Shown here: in pieces, positions 11,841 to 22,547 of the stretch
How positions within the stretch are numbered: the first letter of the stretch is position 1
Layout of the letters: every line of letters begins with the position of its first letter
NCBI GenBank assembly: GCA_018340375.1
Contig: JAFFJZ010000010.1
Span: 8,804,001 to 8,868,000 of the forward strand
Source of the DNA: Gonatopus flavifemur
Taxonomy: Eukaryota; Arthropoda; Insecta; Hymenoptera; Dryinidae
Direction: 5' to 3'
Length of the DNA: 64,000 nt
Made by a program: the position numbers and the translations under genes
Notes under the pieces: generated by a model
Told to the model about the DNA's origin: nothing
The model's input: the letters and a program-made list of their open reading frames with translations, nothing else
The model's database searches: none

Positions 11841-12815
11841 CTTTGTACTAAATTGAATCGAACAAGAATGTGGTTTTTCATATTTCTTGATAGCTCTTTC
11901 TGTTCATTGGTAAAAGAATGTGGCATTGGCTTGTCTTTCTACACCAATTGCGAACAGCAGATATCGATGAAGCGTGAAAAATAACAAACATATTTATGTA
12001 AGAATTCAATCCAGATCAATGACCAAAAGAGAACTAACCATCTACCGTTATCTTGTTCATCTCACCAGCCAATACCAAGTATTTCAATTACTTTTTGTGA
12101 CCTGTGTGGAATTTTTCTCTTCTTCTGCAAAGATTTCTCAAAGTCAAATGTGCGTTGCGCGTCACAAACGATAAATGAGAAAAGTAGGAAATGTTCATCT
12201 CCTCTCTTGAAATGTGATATTTCCAGAAAATATCGATCAAAGTTTTTGGAACTCATTTTTCATCAGGTTATTGCTACATTGCTGACCTAGTTTTTTTCTG
12301 TTAAACGTGCTCCAAGAATCTCACGAGATTTTCTACGTGGTTGATTTCTAGATTATTTTTTCTACGCAGATTAGATTTCCTTTGAGAGAAACAAGTTCGA
12401 AACGAATTTCGATTGATTACTCAACCATAAATACAGAGAAAGACGCTATCCAAAAATCAGAGTGAAGTGAATGAAAGAATAATTTATTCGAACCATCGAA
12501 ATTAATTCTGACAATTAGTTTTGAGTTTTCAGCATCGAATCCAGTTCTCAATCAGAGTTGACAGGTGGCGACGTTCGTCTCGTGTATCTACCAATAACAT
12601 ATCTTGTTCAATCAAAACTATCAATGAAGGAGGCAGTTATAATTTCTTCTCCTTCGCCTGCAGTGTTTACTTATCGATTGCGAATTTTGGGTTGTATAAT
12701 ATGAGTTCTGCATTCCAGAGTACAGATACCTTTTGAAAGTTCATCGTATAACTCGAGAAATCTTATGGAACCCCTCAGAATTGCCATATTGTTGACAAAA
12801 ATAGTTGGGATCTCA
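11841..12815. other. Gene-free AT-rich stretch
   Basis: No supported gene, RNA or repeat was recognised. Several short frames here start and stop without splice or codon support. Confidence 0.4.
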
Positions 12816-13995
12816 CCCGCGTAGAAATTTAGAGTCTCGCAACAGTCTCGCAAATTGTCTCGCGTTGTCTTTCAAGTGTCTCGTTTATGAAACAATTCAA
12901 TACCTTAGCGAGATGTCGTTAATAATCTCGCTTAAAGTCTCGCATAAATTTGCTTCAATTCTTCAAAGAAAATAGAACAGAATTTTAACCCTTTAGAACA
13001 GAAAATAGAATTTTAACCCTTTTCTCCAAACGTATGAAATATTTTATTTTCTCATTGAATTTTTATTGATGCATGCATTGATTTTTCATCTTTGACTAAT
13101 CGATAGTGCATTTTTCCGCTATAGAAAAGACATTTCTATTTTTTAATATTACGATAATTTCTTGAGAAGGCAATAGGATCGGTAATTCAATAATTTATCG
13201 AGGATTTGGAATTTGAACCATTACCCAACATCGGTGATTCGTACTATTGGTTGGGAAGAGACTGGATTGTTTTTGGCGACAACGTTGTTAACGGAAGCTA
13301 TAATTGAGTTGTAATTATTCAGAAAAATTTCATTCCCCAATAATTCTTCAAGTTTTTCTGAAAATAATCATTTCATATATGTTCTAGAAATGTCATGATC
13401 ACTTGAAGTTGACTCGATTTATTCCGTGATAAATCAATGGGAAGAGATCGAATGATATTGTTTTACCGACGATCATAGCACATCCGTATTTCATTGTATT
13501 CTAGTTAATTTATGAGATTACTTTTTTTATTCTTCTGTTTTCTCATTCGATAGAACATGAACTCAAATTATACAGAGATACATGAAAATTTCTATGATTG
13601 AATTCATCAGATGAACATTTCACATTTCAAATGTATAATGAAGCCTTAATATGTATTGTCAACACAATTCCAGTAACAACATTTTTTGCACCGTATAGAA
13701 GATTTATCGATTTGTGAAATGTAATCATTTTATCTTTGAATCGATTCCGAATGAGATTGATTTCTTTTTTCATTCAGAAATGTAATTCCTTGATCTTGGG
13801 TGAAAATCTCAAAATTTTTCAATAGTTCTGCGAGATGATCAGCGAGATCTCATTTATATCTTGGATTGTTGGATAACCGAGACTATTTGCAAGATCATTT
13901 CCAAAACTATCCGAGATTCTTTGAGAGACTATTCACGAAACTGTTTGCGGGACTACGCGAGATCGTGTGCGAGATGCTGAATCTCGGTGCGAGTC
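12816..13995. repeat. Region bounded by reiterated GTCTCGC / GCGAGAC words
   Basis: The left side, 12830-12955, repeats GTCTCGCAA-type words. The right side, 13830-13995, repeats GCGAGAT and GAGACT in the opposite sense. The layout resembles the ends of a large, decayed palindromic element whose ends are built of one word. The 0.85 kb between them is AT-rich without a gene. Exact ends cannot be set. Confidence 0.45.
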
Positions 13996-14356
13996 TTTAT
14001 TGAAAAATTCAGGTCTATTGAGCAAGGTGCACAATCCTAGAGTGGAAACTACGATCGACGTTGTTTGCAGGGAATGTTGGGCGATTAGTTATAGACCTCG
14101 CCCCAAGGAAAGCACAACTCAGCCTCATCGGATGGGAACCGCAGTTGAGGTGATTCTTTTACAAGATCAGAACTACCAATTCGTCGCTACAGTTCTGGAA
14201 ATTTTCTTGAAAGTGATCAGGTTCTATGATCAAATTCAAAAAGGTATTTGTGCCCCAGAATCCCCAGAGTCCAGAATTTTATTGGTATCATACGACCTGG
14301 AACTCACATTACAGAGTGAACAATTTCGGGTATTTTTGACGCACATTTATGTCCCG

Positions 14357-15104
14357 CACGGAGAACAATGAAACTCGAAAATATAATGATTTTATAAAAA
14401 TCTGAGACTTTTTCTTAGTTTTTTCATGGACTAGAAACGATAGCCTTAGCAGAAATCACTCTAGTAATTCTATAGGCCTTGTAATCGCCTAAAGGACGAC
14501 TAAAGTGATTTCTACTAGGGAGGGTTTAGGAAATGGATTTTTACTTGAAAATATGAAAAATTATGAATACAAAGTGAAAAATAACAAATACAATTGAAAT
14601 TCCAAATATCGAACAGCCAAATTTTACTATGCGCTTTATAAAATTCAACCCGCAACGCTTTATATTCCAATAGTACCTGTTACTCTTTGTACTCTCTAAA
14701 CCTGAAAGAGTGAAAAATCACGTGTTTCACTCCACTAAGTCTCAGAAATGAGCCAGTCCGCTTCAAGTGGAATTTTCACCCGTTTCGAGGGAACCTTCAC
14801 TCTTTTAGAGTGAAACATTGACTCTAGAATTTGAGTGGCTGTGAGTTTCTAACCTCAAACCTTAGAATATCAATCTAAAAGAGTGGGAATTTCACTCAAA
14901 ATTTCGACAGGCTCATTTGTGGCTGTCAAAAGAGTGAAATCTTACTCTAAAAATTTTAGAGAGTACAGTATTCGTAATCTTTCGTGTTTTCAAGTAAAAA
15001 TTCATTTTCTCACCCTTATCGTTCCTAGTCTATCGAAGAACCAAGAAGAAGTCTTGGATTTTTATTAAAAATTATTATATTTTCAAGTTCCATTTTTCTC
15101 CGTG
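14357..15104. mobile_element. Palindromic element, CACGGAGAA ends, about 90-bp arms
   Basis: CACGGAGAACAATGAAACTC at the left is inverted at the right (finishing TTTTTCTCCGTG). The arms stay similar for about 90 bp (GACTTTTTCTTAGTTTTT and its inverse). The 272-bp element at 14692-14963 is nested inside it. Flanks are CG and CA. Confidence 0.75.
14692..14963. mobile_element. 272-bp CTCTCTAAA-end element, copy 1
   Basis: CTCTCTAAACCTGAAAGAG begins it and an inverted TTTAGAGAG ends it, with TA on both sides. The interior reiterates AGAGTGAAA / TTTCACTC. A second copy of exactly the same length, flanked by CA on both sides, is at 56010-56281. Both lie nested in other elements. Confidence 0.85.
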
Positions 15105-15268
15105 CAGGAAATCCATTTGCAATTTATGTTAAATATCGGCACAAAAATATTAAATTTACACTGAAAATCTGTGAATTTGAGAATTTTATGTGTTAATTTT
15201 CAACATAAGTTCTGAGTGAACTTTCTGTGGCACAAAATTTTCCGCTGTGTAACATTGTGTGAACACTG

Positions 15269-15491
15269 CACGGAAAAAAAAGAATAGTTGCAGCAACTAC
15301 TTAAATAGTTGATTTTCGACCATCTACTTAAGTTGTTGCTCACTAATTCACAATACCTCAAGTATTTACGTTAGTTAGTGCAACTATCGAGTTACTTGTC
15401 CTGACTACTAAGTAGCTGCAGCAACTACTTAATTAGATGGTCGAAAATCGACTATTTAAATAGTTGCTGCAACTACTTCTGTTTTTCCGTG
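15269..15491. mobile_element. 223-bp hairpin element, CACGGAAAAA ends
   Basis: CACGGAAAAAAAAGAATAGT is inverted at the right (finishing CTTCTGTTTTTCCGTG), with TG on both sides. The interior reiterates AGTTGCAGCAACTACTTAAA and its inverse, so the whole unit folds on itself. Confidence 0.8.
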
Positions 15492-15767
15492 TGCGGGGAG
15501 AACCCTGTTTTCGATTCTTTAGCTTCCGATTTGTCAATTGCAATTTTGGAGCAATTGTTGGGAATTTCAAGAGACGAACGGCTTGGAAACCCGGAACTTT
15601 CATGATTACACGCGTAGAACATATAGCGGTTGCAATCAAAACTGCAGTCAAAGTGGATTCTCACCGACTCTTTCAATTTGTCATACACGGAGAGAAATTT
15701 AGAGTTAAATTTACTATGGTACTTTGTTACTGAGGAACAGACTGAACATACAATAAAATTTACTATG

Positions 15768-15958
15768 ACGAAACGAAAATTCGAACTCACAACATCTGAT
15801 TGATCATCGTTATTTATCTTCTCGGATTAACTTCTCGAAACTGAAAACATCGTTCAAAGAATGTACTGCAAAATTTTAGGTCTCTAATAACTGAGTATTT
15901 CTTTATTCGATTAATTATTCGTTTCAATAAACGATTCAAACTTCAGTAACATATAGTT
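15768..15958. mobile_element. Truncated copy of the GAAGTTTGAATCGTTT element
   Basis: Diverged copy of 6853-7020 in the same orientation. The right end AAACGATTCAAACTTC is kept and the left end is missing. The left side abuts a stray CACGGAGAGAAATTTAGAG end at 15689. Confidence 0.5.
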
Positions 15959-15975
15959 TTATAAGAAGTTATCGA

Positions 15976-16249
15976 CCCTGTTGAAAAGGTCTTATAAATG
16001 CTGATACATTCTGATAAACTCTTGGACAAAAGCACACAAAAATCTCATAGAGAATTTTCATTCTAAACGTCTTTATGAGATTTTCCACGATTGCTTATAA
16101 AACCTGATAAAATCCAATTTTGTGCTTATTAATTCGCATAATGGCATTATAAAATTTCATAAACCCCTGGACAAATGCTCATATAAAAAAAATCTCATAA
16201 AGTCTCATAGATTCCACGTATCAGTTTCTATGAGATCTTTTCCATAGGG
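15976..16249. mobile_element. 274-bp element, CCCTRTKGAAAAG ends
   Basis: CCCTGTTGAAAAGGTCTTAT and, inverted, CCCTATGGAAAAGATCTCAT form the ends, with GA on both sides. The interior reiterates CTCATAAA / CTGATAAA words derived from the end. It is non-coding. Confidence 0.75.
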
Positions 16250-16644
16250 GAGTTCTATTATCAAGTTCTGGGAAGGATTGCAGATCTAGTATCATACAAT
16301 CGTTACAACTTAGAACCTATAATCGTAGACTGAAGATTGCGGTCAGACCAGCCTACGCTTTGGCTTCCTAGTTCAATAGTTTTCGTGAGGTTTTGATATC
16401 TTGCACGGAAAAAATGCCTAGGTAAAGATTACATGAAAAGTGAGGTTACGATTACAGTTGTAGATCTCATGCAAAATCTACTACACAGTTCTGTTGGATT
16501 TACATTGTTATCATAGTTACTGCACAGCAACACTCCTCCCATGTACTCCAGTAAAATGTACACATAATCGGTTCCAATGTGAATTCTACTCCAATTGCAT
16601 TAACGTGAGCAGTTGCCAAATTGACACAGCACCAGGCATTTCTA
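16250..16644. other. No recognised gene; one stray element end
   Basis: A lone GCACGGAAAAAATG at 16404 looks like an unpaired end of the CACGGAAAA family. Nothing else was recognised. Confidence 0.4.
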
Positions 16645-17758
16645 CAGGTTGGTTGAAAAGTTTCTGCGCTTGAAATGAAAGAATACTGTTTTTGTTACGA
16701 AATATATTTTTTTATTCATTATAATCTCCTAGAAGCTCAATACACTTGTTCCAATGATCTTCCAATAATTTTATCCCATCCTTATAATGGTTTTCCGGAA
16801 GCTCTGCAAAATAACCGTCTACGGCTGCTATGGCCTCTTCATTCGACGAAAAATGCTTTCCACGAAGGAATTGTTTGAGATTTCTGAAGAGATAGTAGTC
16901 GCTAGGAGCCAAATCTGGCGAATACGGTGGATGTTCAAGCAATTCGTACTTGAGTTCTTTGAATTTAGCCATCGTCAAAACACTTTTCTGAGCAGGTGCA
17001 TTATCTTGATGAAAAATGATTTTTTTCTTCTTTAAACCAGGTCTTTTCTCACGAATTTTTTCATCCAGCTGATCCAAAAGGCTGCAGTAATATTCGGAGT
17101 TGATTGTTTTACCTTTCTGAAGATAATCAATGAACAAAATTCCTTTTGCATCCCAAAAAACTGATGCCATAACCTTCTTTGCTGATCGTTGTGACTTCAC
17201 CTGCTTTGGAGCTGAACAACCAGCTTCAGTCGCCTGTAAACGTTCTTGTTTCAATTTAGGATCATGGTGGTAGATCCAAGTCTCATCCATAGTTATAAAA
17301 CGACGCAAGAAGTCGGTTTTATTCTGCTTAAAACGCTCCAAATTACGCTGAGAAATTTGTTTTCGATCCAGTTTTTGTTAAATTGTTAACGTGTGCGGCA
17401 CTAACTTTCCAAACAGTTTTTTCATACGTAATTCTTCATGTAAAATATGGAGTACTCGTTCGTCTGAGATGCCTATGGCATTAGCAATTTCACGCTTAGT
17501 CAAACTTGGATCTTCACTAACCATATTATGTACATGCTCAATGATTTCTGCTGTGGTTGCAGTTTTTGGTCGTCCTTCGCGTGGATCGTCTTCAAGGCTA
17601 GTACGACCACGTTTAAATTCACCAGCCCAAAATTCAACGGTGCGTTTTGAAGGTGAGGACTCCTTATACACTTCTAACAATTGTTCATAAATTTCCTTTG
17701 CTTTTAAACCCTTCAAAACAAAGAATCTAATGACTGCACGATATTCAATTTTTTCCAT
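16645..17758 (-). mobile_element. Mariner (DD34D), 5'-truncated
   Basis: The transposase frame runs on the - strand. The 3' inverted repeat is present at about 16645-16671 (CAGGTTGGTTGAAAAGTTTC, just inside a TA). No matching 5' inverted repeat or leader is found to the right of the start codon: sequence after 17758 switches to an unrelated CACGT-rich repeat. The copy therefore lost its 5' end and could not be mobilised even if the coding frame were intact. Confidence 0.9.
16712..17758 (-). pseudogene. Mariner transposase with one premature stop
   Basis: The frame starts at the ATG at 17758 (MEKIEYRAVIRFFVLKG) and ends at 16712, giving 349 codons including the stop, the usual mariner length. 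It encodes the two-part N-terminal DNA-binding region (residues about 1-120, with SKRTVEFWAGEFKRGR and the helix-turn-helix TKREIANAIGISDERV), then the catalytic domain. The catalytic aspartates are visible: D158 in MDETW, D252 in HQDNAPAQ and D287 in SPDLAPSDY, with 34 residues between the last two. The only break is an in-frame TAA at codon 127 (17378-17380), in the linker before the catalytic domain. There are no frameshifts, so the insertion is relatively recent. Confidence 0.92.
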
Positions 17759-17958
17759 ATTAAGAAAAATCACGTATCCACGTCCACCAATTATCCACGT
17801 AGAGTCCACGGAAATTTGACGTGGAAATCGGTGGGAGTGCGAGATATCTTGATTTTTGGAGAGAAATTCTGAGAGACACATATTCCTGGGGACACGGGAT
17901 TCTCAGGGTTGTGGTCCGATCAGAACTGTATTCAAAGTAGAATCCCACGGAACCGGTT
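17759..17958. repeat. CCACGT-rich palindromic fragment
   Basis: Contains reiterated CCACG / CGTGG words (TATCCACGTCCACC, GTCCACGG, GACGTGGAAATCGGTGG). It probably belongs to the element that replaced or was interrupted by the mariner 5' end. Boundaries are unclear. Confidence 0.4.
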
Positions 17959-18166
17959 CACGGAAAAAAATGAACTGTTAATTTTACCAGAATTCCGGTT
18001 ACTATATGGACAGCAAGGAATATCTGTGACTTTTACTGGAATTCTTGTTAAATTTACCGGAGCCCTTGTTAAATTTGCCGGAGACTTGATTCATTTAACT
18101 AGAATTCCGGTTAAAATGGCAGTAATTCTTGCTGTCCATATATTAACCGGAGTATTTTTTTCAGTG
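17959..18166. mobile_element. 208-bp palindromic element, CACKGAAAAAAAT ends
   Basis: CACGGAAAAAAATGAACTG and, inverted, CACTGAAAAAAATACTCCGG form the ends, with TT on both sides. ATATGGACAGCAAG at 18004 pairs with CTTGCTGTCCATAT at 18128. The interior reiterates CCGGTTAAATTTACCGGA-like words. Confidence 0.75.
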
Positions 18167-20880
18167 TTGTTGCGATTCGCTGAGGAAGTTGCCATGAACT
18201 TCTCAGCGGAAGATTCAATTCCAATCACCAATGTCAAAAACTCTAGGAACAGGATTTTTGTTATTACAAATTTTGTCTACAACCTCTTCAATGCGTGAAA
18301 ACTGATATTTATACACACTGAAAAGTGTGCTGAGTTTTCCTTCACACTGTTGATGGATTTCGACTCCTCGTCGTGAGGGAATTACTTTTCCATCAAAAAT
18401 AAAGGATTTTTCCACGACTTCGAGGGATTATTTTGTTTCTGGGTGTTGAATTCTCTGCAAGCGGGAGGAAAGTCCACCAAATTATGGTGAAAAATTTCCC
18501 TACAGAGGAATTTTGCTACCACCAATCATTCTTCACAGTGCAGCACAATAAAACATGTGAGATCCGATTATGTTTTATATTTATTTATTCATTCATTTGT
18601 ACCGAATGAAAATACAAGAAATAGTAAACTAAAGACAATGACCGAATACAGGGATGCCAAATTTCTTGTTTCAATTATAAAATATTTTATGACAGATCAA
18701 GGGTTATTGAATTCAATAAAACCCCTAGTTCATACATCCAATGTGTTTTATACCAAAAATACATAATTTTCATGCTCTTATTTTCACGACCGTAATTGAC
18801 TCTCTTTGTGAAAATGATGCACATGACGCATCTACTCAAATCGAAACCATGATGTGTAATAACGTATTCCATGTACAAGTTGATACTAAATGGGACCTAA
18901 TGATTGTATTGCCAATACATGTTGATCGATTATAATTATCACCTAAATTAAACGACAGACGTGAAAAAATTCATAGAATTTATTCGATGAATTTCCAAAC
19001 ATATCTTTATAAATACATATTCTCTCTCATCTTGTCAATCTGAGCTCGCGTTCGTACATTAAATAGTTCATTTAGCGTCACTATAAAATTGTTTCTAATT
19101 CGTAATCATTCCGGAACTTCCTATTCAGAGAGAGTGGGTGATTGAATAAAAGCTAACACCGTGATGATAAGATTAAAATACAACTGAAGACTGAAAATTG
19201 ATTTCAGACGACTGTCATCCATTTATAGCTGATATCAAATCTATGAACAATCGATATATCATTTTCCTTAAAATATATATGAATAATATTATACACACGA
19301 CTTTCTTTGTGGATACAAAAGTTTGGGAAGTTTTGAAAATCTACGTAAAATCATAAAACTTTTTCACGATAATTTCCACAAACAAGTTCGTGTAAAAAAC
19401 TGCCAAACTTTGCTAGCAGTTGTGGAAGTATTGTTTCACAGTATATGACAGTATAATAGTGAAAACGATACGCTTTGCTCAAGAAAAAATTTTAGCAACC
19501 GTAGAATTTCTGTTGCAGCCTCAATCATTACACCGATCAACATGATTTTTGGGTCTCACTTCTGAATGTCGAATTTTGTTTCCTCCTACGTTACTAATGA
19601 CGGGAAAAATAATTCTTTTGATCAAAGTTTGCTTTTGTAGAAACCAGAGCAAGTTTGTGAATTTTAAGAAAAATAACTGATTTTCTCATAATTTCACTAT
19701 GGATTACAATCAGAAAAATTTTCGATGAACATCGGAGTCTTTTTAATTCAAGAGTAAGGATTAGTAATAGCATACAAATGTAAAATAATACAAAATCTAG
19801 TTCAAAAATGAAGATTTTTACTGGTTTTTTTTTATGTTTGTATGGACTTTCTCGTATTAAACCCCAAATGTAATCTCCCATTATATGAAAGTAAACTTCA
19901 AAAGCTAAGAATGAATATTTTTGTGTTTTTCGGAGGCCTAGCATCAGAATTTATGCATGAAAACAGACTTCTGTTATTCTTTATCAAGTATTTTAATTTA
20001 TTTTTCGGAACTTTGTCATATTGACGAGAATTGTGAGAAATTTGTATGAATTAATTGTTCATTTCATGTATGCATGAATGAAATTCTATAATTTCCTTTT
20101 TCTATCTTTTTACGTTTGCAAACTCAACTCAATCTTTTCCCAAATCGATTTAAATCTCAAACTAATAATAAAAACGTAAAAATAAATTTTATATGCTCTC
20201 AATATCAATGAATGTTTTTTGAATGAAACAAATAATTTTTATTCAAAGAATAGAAATTTCGAGTGAAACTTCCTCTACTTTCCAATCTAAAGCTGGTAAT
20301 CGTATCGTGATACGACAGATTGTAATCGCTCAGAAACTAATCCCAATAACATACTATTTGAATGCAGTCTGTTTCTTTTTCTTTTTGCAATTCATCTTAT
20401 GAATCAAAATAAAGGAAGATAATTTGTCATGGAATTTGATCGTTTAGCTGGGAAATACGCAAACAAAGAAAACATACACAATGAATCGAAGAAGGTTAAG
20501 AACCGATCGCGTCATTGATGGTTCATCTATTTCTCTTGTAAGCTTACTCACGTCCACTAACCATTCAATTATATCAATATAATTCAATGTCACACACGTA
20601 TCGTCTTTATCTACCTATCTGCTCGGCCAATGTAGAGTAACTGCATTTTTTATCCTACATACGTGCAATAAGTGTTCAAACGTGTACAAGCACTTATGAA
20701 TATGAATTTCACAAGTTAATCGACTGCAAGCATTTGGTATCATATTACTTTTAGAATTATTCCAACTTTAAAAACACTCGAGCTCAACATTTTTTAACAA
20801 TTACTTACAATGAAGTATTTTAATGGAAAATTTCATTTCCTTAATCATTTCTAAATAAACGGAACCGAGTACTTGCACTG
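18167..20880. other. Long quiet AT-rich stretch
   Basis: No gene, splice-supported exon, RNA gene or complete element was recognised over about 2.7 kb. Small palindromic words occur near 18310. The longest frames (for example 19594-19944 on the - strand) are AT-driven, rich in Phe, Leu and Lys, and lack any family motif. Confidence 0.5.
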
Positions 20881-21014
20881 AAATTTGTCCATGCACGGAA
20901 AAAAATGATTTGTTAACATTCGAATAGTCCAAAATTAGCTACGGAAGTTACTTTTTAGATAAATTATTTTACCATACAAATATCAATCACGAAAATTGTG
21001 CTATCGCAACTACG

Positions 21015-21623
21015 CACACGAAAAAAAATGTTTCATAAGATTTATTAACGCTTTTAGTAGAATACGGGACTATTAAGATTTCTGGTATCATTTATATCCC
21101 TAATAGTAAAAGTTGCAGTGCAACTGTTTCTTCAGTGTTGCTGCACCAGTTTGTGTTTTGTTGCTAGAAAAATGTTTGATTTCACGTGTCACGCGGAGAA
21201 AGATATTGTGGTTGATAGCTAAAAATTAGCTGTGGTAGCTATTTTTCAGCTGTGGCAACAACAGTTATTGCTATAGGAGCTAAAATCTAGCTTTTACAGC
21301 AATTTTTTTCGCTATCCAACTATCAAATACACAAAATAGCTACCACAGTGAATTATTTGCTGCATGTTGCTGTGCATTTGGTGACGCAACCTCCCCGCAA
21401 CTTCTCAACAACAGTTGCTCCGTATTGTTGGGAAGTTGTTGCAAATTCCTCTAGCACTTTGCTGTCTGCGAAGAGTTCCAATATAATCTACGATGGTCGC
21501 GGTTGAGATTACTATTGAAGTTATAGATTTGATTAAAGTTCTAGTAAGTATCATCAGAAATTCTAATAGTGCCGTATTTTACCACTTTCGTTGGTAAATT
21601 CTATCGAACATTCTTCCCCGTGC
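21015..21623. mobile_element. Nested palindromic elements, CACRCGAAAAA ends
   Basis: CACACGAAAAAAAATGTTTC at the left pairs inversely with GAACATTCTTCCCCGTG at the right. The arms share ATACGGGACTATTAAGATTT-like words. Inside, 21190-21360 repeats AGCTGTGG / GCTAAAATCTAGC as at 3618-3775, and 21120-21180 plus 21360-21480 repeats GTTGCTGC, so at least one further unit is nested. Confidence 0.55.
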
Positions 21624-21829
21624 GAATTCTTATTGTGGCAGCTATTAAATATTCCGTATGCGTATCTGAATGATTGTATTTAGGATTTAGATTCTTCTTC
21701 TTGAGGAATACATCGTTGGTTCAATTGTTCACTAAAATACTGAGGACGGTGAAGAAAAAGTACTATGATAGCGAATTAGTTTACAAGCATATGAGAAAAC
21801 CAAATGGAATCGATAGGTGCATGGGGAAA

Positions 21830-22280
21830 CAAAATTCAGTTGCAGCAGCCAAGTAACCAGCACAGACATGATGGACAGCCATTAAATTAACTCTTGCAAT
21901 TAAATTTTACACGGAAAAAAGTAATTAGTTGTAAAATAGGTAGCCATTTTGTAGCTCCTATAGCTAAATTTCAGCTACTCTGTAAATCCGAATCCGTGAA
22001 AAGTACTGAGAATCAGTGAACTTCACTGGCGAATCAGTACTAAGTATGCCACTGATTCACCAGTAGAATTCACTGATTCGGATTTAGAGAGTGATGTTAC
22101 TGAATAATTAGCTGTTCTGTGGGTGTTGAATGAATATCGTTTCATGAAATTTAGTAGATTGTGTTATGTAAAGAGTTTCATAATATTTTAATGAAAACTT
22201 AAGGCAGATTTTTCTTACAGCATAGCTATGAATGTGAATTCAATGACTGTCCAGGGTCATTTCATTCACTTGGCTGGTGC
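21830..22280. repeat. Decayed copies of the AGCTGCAGC hairpin family
   Basis: 21833-21905 is a diverged copy of the left arm of the element at 22323-22547 (AGTTGCAGCAGCCAAGTAAC, GACAGCCATTAAATTAA). A fresh CACGGAAAAAAGTAATTAG end starts at 21912. Between 22000 and 22095 lies a small self-complementary unit around GAATCAGTGAACTTCACTGG. Confidence 0.5.
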
Positions 22281-22322
22281 TATTGAATTTTTTTTTCCAT
22301 GATGAAGTTCTTTGTGTTAGTG

Positions 22323-22547
22323 CACGGGAAAAATAATTTAGCTGCAGCAGCTGAGTAGCTAGCACGGACACGGACAGCCATTAAATTAGCTCCTGCAGCT
22401 AAATTTTAGCTGTTACCGCAAATAAATTAACTACAAATGCAAATTTGTTTGCTGTCACAGCTACAATTTAGCTGCAGGAGCCAATTTAATGGCTGTCCGT
22501 GTCCGTGCTAGCTACTTAGCTGCTGCAGCTAAATTATTTTTTCCGTG
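22323..22547. mobile_element. 225-bp near-perfect hairpin element, CACGG ends
   Basis: CACGGGAAAAATAATTTAGC and, inverted, CACGGAAAAAATAATTTAGC form the ends, with TG on both sides. The arms stay nearly identical for about 90 bp, including ACGGACACGGACAGCCATTA, which suggests recent mobility. The interior is built from AGCTGCAGC / TAGCTACTTAGC words. Confidence 0.85.

Noticed and set aside
11655..11984. 109-codon frame on the + strand
   Set aside because: It lies in the GGGCCCCA-motif repeat and continues into AT-rich sequence, with no family motif.
13967..14371. 134-codon open frame on the + strand as a gene
   Set aside because: It begins inside the reiterated GCGAGAT repeat and ends just inside the CACGGAGAA element (from 14357), with no splice signals and no recognisable domain. 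Most likely a chance frame.
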